Shown piece after piece: positions 1-11,525 of a DNA stretch of 64,000 nt. The notes below the pieces were generated by a model, which had not been told where the DNA came from, ran no database searches, and worked only from the letters and a program-made list of their open reading frames with translations. The position numbers and the translations under genes are program-made. The stretch's first letter is position 1. The number at the start of each line of letters is the position of its first letter. The DNA is from Chrysemys picta bellii (lineage: Eukaryota; Chordata; Testudines; Emydidae): the NCBI RefSeq assembly GCF_011386835.1, contig NC_088797.1:93630264-93694263 (forward strand). The letters run 5' to 3'.

Positions 1-89
1 GTTTCAAGGGAAACCAACTGAAAGACGACAAGGTGAAGAATCCACAGGTGTCCAAACATCCCTCTATGTAATCTAAATCAGGTACGTAA

Positions 90-625
90 AGGTATACTAC
101 TGCAATATTTTATCTCTTACTGTCTAATCCAGGATAAAGTTATTAGAACACCGATTCAAAAACTGTGGGTTGCAACCTCAAATGGGGGTGCAGCAATCCT
201 TAGTGTGCGGAACACATCATTCTTCTCCACACAGCGTGAACTTGTATGTACAATCCTGAGCACAAGAGGACCTCACATACACACCACACACATAAGGTCA
301 CGCTGTGCGGAGGACACAATTTTTCTATGCAGCATGACCTCACACATATGATGCATGCAAGGTCACACTCTGCAGAAGACGCCATTGTACTCTTCAAAAT
401 TGCACCCTCCATGTCACAAGACCTCACTCATATGGCGTGTGTGAGGTCATGTGTGAAGGATGCCATTTTTCCTCTTCATAATGGCATCCTCCATGCTGTC
501 TAGGGTCCCAGCAGGAAATAATTCATTAAAATGGGGTCTTGCTGACAAAAAGTTTGGGAACCGCTGTCCTAATAACTTTATCCTGGTTTAGACAGTAATA
601 GGTAAAATATTGCAGTAGTATACCT
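90..625. mobile_element. Inverted-repeat DNA transposon remnant (hAT-like ends)
   Basis: Bases 90-148 (ggtatactactgcaatattt onward) recur as the reverse complement at about 567-625. Just inside these arms are hAT-like termini: CACCGATTC at 149 and the complement of CAGCGGTTCCCAAAC ending at 566. The interior (about 290-500) holds diverged tandem copies of a unit with ggtcac, tgcggaggac and gccatttt, alternating with complementary tgacctcacaca motifs. No coding capacity is visible; frames over this stretch are chance. The flanks of the hAT-like ends are inverted rather than directly repeated, so simple insertion with an 8-bp duplication does not explain it. Confidence 0.55.
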
Positions 626-628
626 TTT

Positions 629-1490
629 TGGATCAGGCCCATGACGGGTAAAAAGAAAACGTAACATTTAAAAAAAAGAACACTGAGACCTATAACTATA
701 GCTATACTTAACGCATCAAACAGATTTCTGAAGCGAATATCGTTGCTACCTGTCAATTTTTCAATGAAAACCCTAAAAGCATATATTTATGTTTGACTGC
801 AAATGTTCATTAGTGAGAATTGATAAATAGCTTCAAAAATGGTTTAAACATTTTCATTTCAACACCATGAAGTATATCCTCACCTGGGATAAAATAAGGG
901 TAGTTCCCCCGAAGTCAAGCTACTCCAATTTATACCAGCTGAGGGCAGTACCTCTAAAACAAGCTGCACTGATGAGAGAAGGCTGAACAAGCAAAAGGCA
1001 TTTTAGAAAGCCAAAATCTAACAGTTACAGTAAGACTGTTATACAGTGTCATTGTTATACATGGTCAAATCAAGGCCACTTGGTGCAAATGAAAAGCCCC
1101 AGATAGCTCATTTAATTTGATGTTTTTCATAGGACATCACATGACTGGCAAGTGTGAGGCAGCATCTTTTTCTAACAGATTTGCAAGAGTATTAAACAAA
1201 TTAAAGATGTGAAGTCTCATCAAACTACTCTGAAACACCAAAAACTAAACTGGCAGAGTGCTGCTGCAATGAACGGCCTAGTAGTTAAGGTTATGAAAAT
1301 TATTTCTGAATCCATGAAAAGGGAAAACCAGACTGGACAAAAACAGCAAAATGCAGAGTTTATATCTATAAACTTCTCTTGCAACATTATCCCCCAACGG
1401 AGTCAAGAAGCAAAGGGCAGGGCCTACAGCTACTGCACAGAACCAGGTTCAAATAGAAAATGACTCGCGTCTTTGACTGTGGGCCTCATC
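629..1490. other. Anonymous AT-rich sequence
   Basis: No recognisable gene, repeat family or structured element was seen. Short open frames (for example 1209-1463 on the plus strand) have no domain-like composition and no splice context. Confidence 0.5.
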
Positions 1491-1493
1491 TGG

Positions 1494-2040
1494 TATGGAA
1501 ATAAGAACTGCCATACCAGATCAGACCAGTGAAATAACAAATCCAGTACTCACTCTCCAACAATGGCCAGTACCATATGGTTCACAGGAAGATACAGGGC
1601 TACCCAGATGGGGGGGGAGGGGGGCAAGTGGGGCAATTTGCCCCAGGCCCCACAGGGGCCCCCACAAGAGTTTTCAGGGGCCCCCCACAAGAGTTTTCAG
1701 CGTGTCTTCGGCAGCAGGTCCTTCAGTGCCGCCGAACACACCGGAGCAAAGACCTGGAGCTTCTTCCGCTCCGGGTCTTCGGCAGCAATTTGGCAGCGAG
1801 GGCTTCTCCCGCTCCGGATCTTCGGCGGCAATTCAGCAGCGAGGGTTCCTTCTGCTCCGGGTCTTCAGCAGCAGTTCAGCAGAGGGTCCTTCACTCGCTC
1901 CGGGACCCGCTGCCGAAGTGCCCCGAAGTCCCGGAGCAGAAGGACCCCCGCCGCCAAAGACCCCAGACCCCCTGAATCCTCTGGGCGGCCCTGGGAAGAT
2001 ACAAGAAAGTCCATACTAGACACTTATGGAATATGATCCA
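1494..2040 (+). mobile_element. CR1-type LINE tail fragment, split by a hAT MITE
   Basis: The segment 1494-1594 (ataagaactgccatacc, then cagaccagtg and caatggccagtaccat) and the segment 2002-2040 (ccatactagacacttatgga) match one widespread reptile CR1-type repeat recognised from memory. The same family appears at about 12300-12490. The two halves are parted by the insertion at 1595-1993, so the CR1 copy is the older. Confidence 0.6.
1595..1993. mobile_element. GC-rich hAT MITE with 8-bp target duplication
   Basis: The element starts CAGGGCTACC and ends GGGCGGCCCTG, and is flanked by the direct repeat ggaagata (1587-1594 and 1994-2001). An 8-bp duplication with CAGGG-type ends is diagnostic of the hAT superfamily. 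The inside is a diverged array of ctccgggtcttcggcagcaa-like units. This GC-rich array opens three long plus-strand frames (1495-2019, 1563-2036, 1577-1975), which are low-complexity artefacts and not genes. It is non-autonomous. Confidence 0.85.
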
Positions 2041-2878
2041 TACATTCGCTTGCATATGTCCTACTCCTCTTATGTTTTTCAAACACGATGCAGTGAAGCC
2101 TATACACAGGACTGCCTTCTAATAGGAATTTCCCTGTCAGTTAACTCCTTCAGAGTGCAATTTTATTTGAGCTTTTATTAACGCAACAGCTTTACAGGGA
2201 AACCAGTACATTCTGGTCCCCAGAGGACACTTAAAACCACTTTTACTGTGTAACAGTATTCCTAAAGAGGAGACCAAAATGAGACTTAACAATTCTATCT
2301 TTGTGTGCACTAGTTAACTCATTTTGATATTTTTACATATTTACAAAATGGAGTCTCAGTCAAAACCAAATAAAGCATCTTTTATTGCAGAGTTCCATGT
2401 ATTTTACAATATACTGATGTGCAAGAAAAATATATAAAAATATATAAAAATAAAAATATATATAAATATAAAATTGTCAAATATGCAATTTATTCAAAAT
2501 ATACCAAAAACTGAAATACTTGCAAACTATTACATGAATAAGCCTTTACACACACAATAAGTCTGAAAATACTAGTCTACAAAAGAATCTTCCAACAATA
2601 AATTATCAGAAGATACAGACATTTAGTTATAGCAGTAATAAATGAACTACAGAAGAAATGAGTATTTGCCCACATAACAGGAATCACTGACGCTAGCAGA
2701 CCAGGTGCTAGTGCATGCCGAAGCCAGGCCAATTCACTTGTGTATTAATATAGATCAAAATGATTGTTAAATGTATAAGAGTGTATTTTGTGTTTAAAAC
2801 TTCCTGAAAACTAATAGGTTGTTACTTGCAGTGTTTTCACTTATCTGTAGAAGCAAACATTTACATTGTGTATACCTC
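2041..2878. other. AT-rich sequence with an AT low-complexity tract
   Basis: The stretch 2430-2475 is a run of AAATATAT-type units. Minus-strand AATAAA signals (read as tttatt at about 2172 and 2382) make an untranslated region conceivable, but nothing identifies a gene. Confidence 0.4.
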
Positions 2879-3690
2879 TGTAACTAAATAACCCATCAAA
2901 GGAGAAAGAAGCCTTGTAGAATGCAAATGAAGAACTATAAGAGAAAAGAGCTAATTTCAAACAAGTGGTCATTGTGTGGGATGATCAGAGGTCAAAGACT
3001 CAAAATGCATTCCTCACTCTCCGTCTTCAAAGGAAAAGCCCACATGGGTAGTTACCCTGTCAGCTTGTTTTCTGTGACAAGAAACTATAAGTGTGGATTC
3101 AGGGGGAAATCCTTCTATTTGGACTCTTACAGGGAAGTGTACCAGATGCAAAGCAAAGATCCCCAGAGACAAACTGGTACCCTGAAAAGATTTTTGGGAA
3201 ACTAGCAGTTTATTACATCACTGACACCATTTTGAATTACAAACTGTGACTCACCTTTGTATGTATACATTTTACCTGCTTTCACCTCTCAATAACTCTC
3301 ACTTCCTTTCCTTAGCTAATAAACCTTTCCTTAGTTTTTACTATATAATTGGCTACTAGCGTGGTCCTGGGTACCAATTGATCTGTGATTAGTGACTAGT
3401 CTTTTGGGACTGGGAGCAACCTGACGTGGTTTTTTATTATTATTATTATTTAAGACACCTATTATCAAAAAGTCCAGTTTCTCTGGGTGGCAAGATAGAG
3501 TGGAGAGACTAAGGGGACTGTTTGTGACTCCATGGTGAGACTGGTATAGTGATCCAGGAGTTCACATTTGTTACTGGCTTGGTGAAATCTAATGGTAGAA
3601 CACAACACCAGCTTGGAGTGTCTGCCCTGTTTTCCGACCATCTACCCTTCACAGTTGTGAGCCACTCCAGATAGTGCGACAGACACTAGA
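2879..3690 (+). mobile_element. Probable LTR-retroelement fragment (turtle type)
   Basis: The segment from about 3290 to 3690 (gctaataaacctttcc, tttgggactgggagcaacct, ggtggcaagatagagtggag, ggagttcacatttgttactg) matches a repeat recognised from memory as a common turtle LTR. A plus-strand AATAAA lies near 3320. The left border at TGTAAC (2879) and right border near GCGACA (3686) are guesses: no clear target duplication was found. A short TTA microsatellite lies near 3431-3450. No coding potential is visible. Confidence 0.45.
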
Positions 3691-4962
3691 TACTTAAAAT
3701 AGATTATTCTTCATTTGTATTGCAATACCCCAAACACCCCAATCAGAATTGCTGTTAGATGCTATATAAAAGCATAAGAGGTGCCCCGAAGAGTTACCAA
3801 TTTAAGATTTAACAAGTGGGCGTAATGCAAAACAAGAGTGAAAATGAGTGGCAGAATGATTGGACATTTGTTCACCTTTTCTTAAAGAAAATGACGTAAA
3901 AAGTTATGAAATTAAACCACGTCCAGTACTAACAGAAATGCAATTGGAGACATTCTAAGGACTGAATCCTGTTACACCACTATTCTAAATCCTTGGATTT
4001 AATTTTCACAACAAACAAAGATAAATATTGCCCATATGTTTTTCAGCTACCATTATTTTTTAAAATGTACTGGTACATATTGGGGGAAAGTATGCAACCA
4101 TTAGCTGGTAGTCTTCAAGTTGAGTACAAATCATTTAACAACAAGAATTCAAAACAGAATCCATTGCCAGATACACAGCTGTATCTAGTATCAAACTTTT
4201 CTATTTACCAGGGAAGGAAATGTGTCTCTTTTACAGGATCTCTGCTTATATGTTCAGCCTGCTGAACTTACATTCATCTTTAATTAGCAGATGACTAAAT
4301 TATTCATAGCATCTGTCTATGAAAGGGGAACAGAGAAATTGAATTAACAGGGTGCTAGTTGCTGCTGTTGCCTGGAGAAGAGAATGTGTTCCATCGTTAA
4401 TATTTATGTAACTGAAAAAGTTGGCAAGGATTTTTAATGAGTCTTTGATGAAGACAAGATCAAAGTTTTACGGAGATTTGTCCAGAAGAGTCTCATTGCT
4501 ACTACTCTTCAGAAAACAGTAACTTAAAATAATTAGCCGCTAATTATTACTACTTAATCTACTTATATGTGAGGGATGCAAAGAAAACCATCAAAATTCC
4601 TTCAATGTTAGCAACATGTTGAGCAAGCGAATGTAAGTGTTTTTCTATTTATATGTTTTGTATCTTTGCAATCAATATTGCTGTACATTGACCATATTCA
4701 CTGTAATATTAACTGAGTCACTAATAGATACAGGTACTGAACAGCAATCATGAACAATGCTTCCTGCTCATCATTGTAAAATGCTTGGAATCTAGAGATG
4801 CAAAGTGCTATTTCCTTATATGGTAAAGCATCATCTGCTTTTTAGAGATGGGGAAAATCAATTAGAGAGAGAGGTTAAAGGTGACCTACAAAAGATTTTT
4901 TAAAGCTAGGTTTGTGCATCTTTATACTAGATGAAGGGCTGAATGTTATTTTTCTATCCTTA
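3691..4962. other. Anonymous AT-rich sequence
   Basis: Nothing clearly recognisable. About 4790-4890 (agagatggggaaa, gaggttaaaggtgacct) faintly resembles a decayed MIR SINE, but is too diverged to call. Confidence 0.4.
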
Positions 4963-4991
4963 ACACACACACACACACACACACACACACC
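4963..4991. repeat. (AC)n microsatellite
   Basis: An uninterrupted dinucleotide run of about 14 AC units. Confidence 0.95.
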
Positions 4992-5261
4992 TTTGAAATA
5001 TCAGGAGTGTCCAGTTTAGTTTTTACTAATCTTCTGGAAGACTTCTAGGACATGAAAGGGATGTAAATCTTCAAATGAAGGAGTCAGAGTGCTGAACCTT
5101 TAATAAAAGGGCTTCCTTATTTGAAATCTTAGTCGCTGCAGTAAAGTATTTGTTAACAAACATCAGAGTTTTAACCATTCTTTCTCAAAATCTCTTCTCG
5201 TAGCAGCTCTACATTCATTCCCTTTGCTCATGATGTCACTCTATCTCTAGTACTCTACTAA

Positions 5262-5535
5262 GGCCTGGTCCCCACTTCGGAGTAAGGTACGCAAATTCAG
5301 CTACGTTAATAACGTAGCTGAATTCGAAGTACCTTAGTCCGAACTTACCGCGGGTCCAGACGTGGCACGGAGGCTCCCCCGTCGATGCCGCGTACTCCTC
5401 TCGCCGAGCTGGAGTACCGGCGTCGACGGCGAGCACTTCTGGGATCGATTTATCGCGTCTTAACCAGACGCGATAAATCGATCCCAGAACATCGATTGCC
5501 TGCTGCCAGACCCTCCGGTAAGTGAAGACATACCC
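5262..5535. mobile_element. Harbinger-type MITE with two long hairpins (copy 1)
   Basis: The 274-bp element begins GGCCTGGTCCCCACTT, ends AGTGAAGACATACCC, and is flanked by TAA on both sides (5259-5261 and 5536-5538). A TAA (TWA) duplication is typical of PIF/Harbinger elements. Inside are a hairpin at about 5283-5335 around the aattcagctacgtt stem and a near-perfect 24-bp stem at 5437-5489 whose core is gggatcgatttatcgcgtct (5441-5460) pairing with 5466-5485. CpG content is much higher than the surroundings. Related copies lie at 6529-6830 and 36328-36612. The minus-strand frame across it (5236-5436) is not a gene. Confidence 0.85.
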
Positions 5536-5538
5536 TAA

Positions 5539-6457
5539 GAGTCAAAGTGCCTTCATGACTCGGTAAGATTTAAAATCCTAATGGAAAAACAAGAACTTGT
5601 AAAAACCAACAAGATACACCTTACAGGAATTTTTTTTTTTTTTTTTACACAACTTAAAGGATCATAAAGAAACAAAAACATGTATACCATAAAGCATACC
5701 ATAAAGCATCAAAAGCCCAATTTCTTTTCCTTTTGTAGATCATCTCACCTGCCAAAATCACACAGCAAGAAAGGCAGAGCTGGTAACAGAAGTCAGGTAC
5801 TGCGTGGCTCACAGTCTGGTACCCTTTCCAATGGACTACACTGGTTCCAGCAGCAAGGACAGCAAAGGCTTGCTTATAAAGAGTCCCATTTGAACAATTA
5901 CACTTTATTTACATCTGATTTTGGTCTTATATTTCATCAAGATGTTTAATATTAAGAATATTTTCATATCTAACCTGCCTTGGAACAAAGAATTTGCTGC
6001 ATTAAATGCTGTAGTTTCTCCCTACAAGCAAAAAGTGTGCGTAATGCAAAAAGCAAGGTGGCACAGGAAATGTCTAAGCATATTGCCTTGATTTTCTATC
6101 ATATTCTCTATTAAGCCAATACTTTTGAATCAAAGCTTTGCTTGAAGAAACCATCCAGTACAGATTCTAGAACAAATAGCGATAATGAATTAATTAGTAC
6201 CATACTTCTATATACGGGTGTAAGTGGAGACAAGGCTCAAACTGCTTCTAGATATGTATTGTACAAACTGCAGCATCAAAAAGCTGAATGAATGCCAATT
6301 AACTAAAAATTCAAAGAAAGTAGTCCTCCAAACTTTAGGTAATTTTAGTACTGATTTACAGTAGTAGATAAAATATTACCCAAAGTGATGGCAATGATGC
6401 AACTAAATTCACAAAATACCTCTTGAAAGGCAAAATGAGATCAAAATTACAGGTAAG
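5539..6457. other. Anonymous AT-rich sequence
   Basis: A poly-T run lies at about 5630-5646. Nothing else was recognised. The plus-strand frame 5680-5949 looks like chance. Confidence 0.45.
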
Positions 6458-6462
6458 ACATC

Positions 6463-7738
6463 TGTAAGGGGTGGAACTAACCTCACTCGAGCGCCCTCTT
6501 GTTCGGGTGTGTGCCTGCATCTCTCTCAGGGTATGTCTTCACTACCCACCGTATCGGCGGGTAGCAATCGATTTATTCGGGATCGATATATCGCGTCTCG
6601 TTAAGACGCGATATATCGATCCCCAAACGCGCTCACCGTCGACTCCGGAACTCCACCAGAGTGAGCGGCGGTAGCGCAGTCAACGGGGGAGCCGCGGCCG
6701 TCGATCCCGCGCCGTGTGGACCTCAGGTAATTCGATCCAAGATACTTCGACTTCAGCTATGCTATTCGCGTAGCTGAAGTTGCGTATCTTGGATCGACCC
6801 CCCGCCCCCCCCCCCAGTGTAGACCAGCCCTCAGCCTACGGTGATTCCTGTCAGTGGTTTCTCAGGTGATCTCAGTGACTTGGACCTCTGGCCAAGTCAA
6901 TACACAGACTGTGGGCTTTCAACAAAACAATACCATTTCCGGGATAAACATTTCAACGATAAAGTCTCAATCTGCAGTCTTTAAACAGTGCCAGCCCTGG
7001 TATTGAGCCGTACCCCCAAGGCTTCCTCCCTGGAGGCAATGGTTTTGCCCTTTCTGGGCCCTTTTGGCCCCAGCTCTCCATCTGGGCCACTAAGTATCTC
7101 AGTTCCCCTTCTGGGGGGTGTATTCAAGTCCAATACAGTTCAATGTTTACTAAATTGCTGACCCTCTTCTGGGCCTTCAGTCCCCTCTCTGGAATTAGGT
7201 TCAACTCCCACCTCAGGGAGTATGCCACTCCACCTGTGGCTGGTGAAGAGGGGACCCAGGCCCACCCACTACTCCGGGTTCCAGCCCAGGAATCTATGAA
7301 TAGCAGCCACATGCTGCTGTGTCTCCTTTCAACTTCTCACAATGCTGCTATGATTCCCTGGGCTACTTCCCCACGGCCCCCTCACCTTCACAAATGCTTC
7401 ACCCTTACCGTAGGGTTGAAGTCTTGTACTCAGTCCCTGCAGCCAGCCAGGATCTCTCTCTTGCTCCCCTGGTCCCTGCCAGCACTCAGCTGTCCATGGT
7501 ACTACAGCTCCCTTGGGCAAGCCAGGAGCACCATTTGCATTCCTCTGGCTCCAGCATGGAACTACTCTGCTCTGAACTGCAGCTCCCTTTATATGGGTCT
7601 GCAGCCTTTTCCTGATTGGCTGCCTCCTGTGCGGTCTCTCTTGGAGAATTTAGCTCCATTGCTTTTTTCTGGAACAGGGTTTGGTAGGATCCCGAGGCCT
7701 CCAGCAGGAGGCCTCTGAGCCTGATACACCCCGTTACA
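6463..7738 (-). mobile_element. Solo LTR, minus strand, with nested MITE
   Basis: Read on the minus strand the element begins TGTAACGGGGTG and ends in CTTACA. It is flanked by the 5-bp direct repeat acatc (6458-6462 and 7739-7743). TG...CA ends with a 5-bp duplication indicate a solo LTR left by recombination between two LTRs; no internal retroviral or Gypsy genes remain. Its length without the nested MITE (6529-6830) is about 0.97 kb. Open frames inside it (7143-7718, 7319-7615) reflect CT-rich composition. Whether it belongs to an endogenous retrovirus or a Gypsy-type element cannot be told from the sequence. Confidence 0.8.
6529..6830. mobile_element. Harbinger-type MITE with long hairpin (copy 2), inside a solo LTR
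   Basis: It begins GGGTATGTCTTCACT and ends AGTGTAGACCAGCCC, with TCA on both sides (6526-6528 and 6831-6833). The 3-bp duplication fits Harbinger, although TCA departs from the usual TWA. A 20-bp hairpin stem pairs 6579-6598 with 6604-6623. It also contains cttcagctatgctattcgcgtagctgaag as an imperfect hairpin. Since it sits within the LTR it inserted later than the LTR. Confidence 0.8.
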
Positions 7739-7743
7739 ACATC

Positions 7744-8756
7744 TACCTAAAACAGTGGTTCCATCTAAGGAGAAATCAAATTTACAGCTAAGAAAACTAA
7801 TTTTGCCTTTTTCCTTGCATTAGATTCACTCAAATACAATTCCCACTAAAGTAACACACCAGATTTCCTTGTAAACAATTCATACTGAAAGACAGAAAAA
7901 TCAATGCCAATTCCACTCTTAACCAACTTATTAAATGGCATTTAATATTCTACCCAAACATTTTATTCTAAACTCTAAATAAATGTATTGTTCCTTTTTT
8001 CTACTGCAGCATTAGAGGCACTTGGCAAAAATAGTCACATACTATATAAAGTTTCTTTGCCATTTCTCTTAATTATGTCATTGAAGCCTCCCCAACTTCT
8101 ACCCCAAGGCCAACAAAAAACATTATTCCTTTTCTCCCTCATAATTATTAAAAACATTTTGGACTTAGAAAGTCTTAGGCCAATATTTCAAATCTGGATG
8201 CCTAAACTTATATTCCTTCCTAAATCCATATTTAGACACTAAGATAAATGTGGCTTGATTTTTCAGAAGTGTGTCATAAGTCATAATGACATCCGTGGGT
8301 GCAGTGTGCACACAGCAAGTCTGAAGATTAAGCAACTTCTATTTCAGCACCTTTAAGATTTAGTAGTCTACCCTTAGGCACCAATGATTTTCAAACATTG
8401 GCTTTAATGTTCACAAAATAGGGTTGTACAAGTCTCAGAGCTGTAATTTTGATGGTGGCTCATAAAGATTATGGATTCTGTAGTTATTTGACAAGCTGGT
8501 TCCTTAAATCACAGAACAGTTAAATTTTGTATTTGCAACCATTCTTAATACTCAACTAATGGCTTTAACCCTTATGTACAATCTAAGTGACCTTAGAAAG
8601 AACATCTACAGCTTACTTGCAACTTCTTTTTCTTTCGTATGGCTGGTATAGAGCAGCAACTACAATTTCACCTGAAGTTGATCAAGCCAGATGGCTATAT
8701 CAGGAATGGAAAAATTTATAGCAGTGATGCCTCTTTCATATATATAAATTGGCAGT
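7744..8756. other. Anonymous AT-rich sequence
   Basis: No recognisable gene or repeat. The plus-strand frame 7988-8242 has no features of a protein domain. Confidence 0.45.
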
Positions 8757-9667
8757 AGGTGGTGATATGTTTGATGGTATATCATGGAGAGCCACACACG
8801 CTCGCCGGGGAGTCCTTGGTTTTCTGTTTGTGTATTAGATGTCCGCTTCTACCATGGCTGGTTCAGATCTGGTTCAGAGTTGACCAAGATGTCCATGGAA
8901 GGTCGAACCCAGGAATCTTCTGAGTAGGATCCGGCACAAGATGCTTATTTTTTAAGACCTGTTTAGCCCATTCTGCTTTCTAAGCCTCCTTCTGATCATA
9001 GCCTGATTGCATGAGATTAAGTGAATGTTCCCAGAAAGGCTTGTGGGACTTAAGATGCTGAGCGGAAGGGGGGGCACTGTCAAGGTCTTGGTGGATACGA
9101 AGACATCTGTTTTCCTGGATTCTCTGAGCTTCACCAAGTGTTGCAGCAGTTTGGCATATCAACTGGGGAGCAATGTTAGACAAAACAGGTAGCCATGGTG
9201 TTAGAGTCAATTTAACGGTTCCAATGATGCACCTCATTACGCACCACTGTATTCAGCTGGCTGTCAACAAGTCACGTGTGGCTGCGTCTGCTCCATACCG
9301 GTGCACAATATTCAGCTATCAAATATACAAATATCATTGCAGATGTTCACAACATTCATGCTGATGCACCCTAGGGTTTACCTGCTAGTTTCTGAATTAT
9401 GTTGGCTCTCATTTTTATCTTTGCAGCTACCTTCTCAAGGTGATCATGGAAAGTGAGGGTGTGGTCAAGTTTCAATCTGAGGTATGTTGGGGTGTAATTA
9501 TGTCACACATTTTTACTAGAGAAAGCTACTTTCAGTGTGTTTTTGGCACTCCTATAATCGAGATGAAATGCGCTTGCCGCTTACTATTATTTTTCCAGGG
9601 TTTGGTTTGAGTCTCCATTTCCAGAAGTATTGTTCCATAATTCGGAGGTCCTCAGTTACTGCCTTTT

Positions 9668-9861
9668 CATAGACTCATACAAGATTAGGGTTGGAAGAGA
9701 CCTCAGAAGGTCATCTAGTCCAACCCCCTGCTCAAAGCAGGACCACCCCCAACTAAATCATCCCAGTCAGGGCTTTGTCAAGCCAGGCCTTAAAAACATC
9801 TAAGGATGGAGGTTCCACCACCTCCCTAGTTAACCCATTCCAGTGCTTCACCACCCTTCTA
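9668..9861 (-). mobile_element. CR1 3'-end insertion in the LINE
   Basis: The stretch agggttggaagagacctcag ... catctagtccaaccccctgctc ... cattccagtgcttcaccacc is the highly recognisable CR1 3' region, in minus orientation. It interrupts the reverse transcriptase remnant, so the minus-strand frame at 9753-10115 is an artificial fusion of reverse transcriptase with CR1 tail. Confidence 0.9.
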
Positions 9862-10564
9862 GTGTCATGGAGGTTTGGTGCTTGGATTGTCATAGCAAGA
9901 TCCTCTGCACATCCAAATTTTTGTGATTTAGTTGGAGGCATGTCACTTATGTAAATATTAAAAAGGGTTGGCCTGAGTACAGAACCTTGTGGTAGCCCAT
10001 TGTTTATGGTATGGGGTGAACTGGTCTTATAACCCAAGTAAACCCATAGGCATCTGTTACTCAGCATGGTCCACAGCAGGTGAACTGTTTGGTAGCAAGT
10101 TATAAGTTTCAGCATCAGGGCCTTAGTCCATACAGTATCATACTCAGATGACAGGTCAACAAATACTACACCAGTCTTTAGTTTTTTCTGATAGCCAGCC
10201 TCAGTGTGAGTTGTGAGTGCCAGAACTTGGTCGCAATAACTACGTTTTGGTCAGAAGCCTGCCCGTTTGATAGGGATAATTGACTCAGTAAAAGGGCGTT
10301 CTCATTCTTTTGAGGATGATACATTCAAGAAGTTTATAGGTCGTGAATAGTAGAGAAATTGGCCTATAGCTTCCCACTTCATCAGTGGGCTTCCCAGGCT
10401 TTGGAATGGCAATTACCATTGCCTCACACAATATTTCAGGGATCTGTACTGTCCTTAAAGTAGCGGAATACAATGTTGCTAGCCATTGGATTCCTTTGGG
10501 GCCGAGATGGTGGAAGAATTCTGACAGAATACCGTCAGGGCCTGTAGACTTCCATTTTCATTCC

Positions 10565-10800
10565 TAAAACCATGCACGGATACACAATTAAAATCCATGG
10601 ACAAGAGTCACACACTGCTGCGTGGACAAAACTCCTGTCCGGGAGCATGCAAGTGGCTTGCACATACCAGCGTGACCAGAAACAGCTGCCGGTGAACCTG
10701 GTGCCCACACAAGTGAGTAGGGCTGGGGGCGGCATAATCACACCAGAGGAGTTGCCTGGGCTAGGCGCTGGCTCCTGAGAGTGGCAGCCCAACATGGGCT
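10565..10800. mobile_element. Possible DNA-transposon insert in the LINE
   Basis: Between the endonuclease-side and reverse-transcriptase-side pieces there is a GC-richer segment (cacggatacacaattaaaat, ccatggacaagagtca, gcaagtggcttgcacatacc) that does not read as LINE protein. It resembles a turtle hAT-type miniature element remembered from other loci. No clean termini or target duplication were found. Confidence 0.35.
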
Positions 10801-11251
10801 TTTGCAGTGCGAGAGTTCCTGGTCTGATTGTATTGCCGGAGGAACTCCTGCGTTTCTTTCGTTCAGCTGGGAGTATGTTTTTCAGAAAGCCTCGGGGAAT
10901 GTTCTTCTTTCCTACTATTTTCAGGAGCCCTGCAAACTGTTGATAGCATTCTGGTCTCACCAGAACTCTTGCAACAGTTTTCTCAAGAATCTGTAGGCAT
11001 CCCAATCAGCTTTAGCAAAATTCCATCATGCTATATGTTTCGGAAAAAACACAAGCATTTCGATGCCTGTGTTGGCTATTCAGAAATGATGGTAGTACTT
11101 CACTTGATGCGATGAGAGTGTTTCGTGTCTAAAGACAAAAGTGGAATGTTAGGTCTGGATTGTACCCACATTACCAGTGGCTTGAATAGAATATTGATCA
11201 TAGTTTTAGTTTGTAGATTAATTGCAAGTCTTGTGCAGCTATCTAGTCCAT

Positions 11252-11525
11252 GAGATCATAGAATCATTGAATATCAGGGTTGGGAGGGACCTCAGGAGGT
11301 CATCTAGTCCAACCCCCTGCTCAAAACAGGACCAATTCCCAACTAAATCATCCCAGCCAGGGCTTTGTCAAGCCTGACCTTAAAAACCTCTAAGGAAGGA
11401 GATTCCACCACCTCCCTAGGTAACCCATTCCAGTGCTTCACCACCCTCCTAGTGAAAAAGTTTTCCTAATATCCAACCTAAACCTCCCCCACTGCAACTT
11501 GAGACCATTACTCCTTGTTCTTTGC
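11252..11525 (-). mobile_element. Second CR1 3'-end insertion in the LINE
   Basis: This carries the classic order gatcatagaatcattgaata, gggttgggagggacctcagg, catctagtccaaccccctgc, ccagggctttgtcaagc, cctaatatccaacctaaacc. It inserts within the minus-strand endonuclease region, whose reading resumes at about 11523. It is less diverged than the LINE it interrupts. Confidence 0.92.

Noticed and set aside
1495..2036. Three overlapping plus-strand frames of 132-174 codons, proline/serine-rich
   Set aside because: They coincide with the GC-rich tandem interior of the hAT MITE at 1595-1993 and cross its target duplications. Openness in all three frames is a composition effect.
5262..5535. Regularly spaced hairpins as a CRISPR array or structured RNA gene
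   Set aside because: The hairpins are inside a MITE with inverted ends and a TAA duplication; there are no equal repeats with unique spacers.
7143..7718. A 191-codon plus-strand frame
   Set aside because: It lies entirely within the minus-strand solo LTR, which is CT-rich on the plus strand, and shows no domain-like pattern.
9753..10115. A 120-codon minus-strand frame with a reverse transcriptase motif, as a single gene
   Set aside because: Only its N-terminal two thirds are reverse transcriptase. The rest translates the CR1 tail inserted at 9668-9861, so it is a chance fusion.
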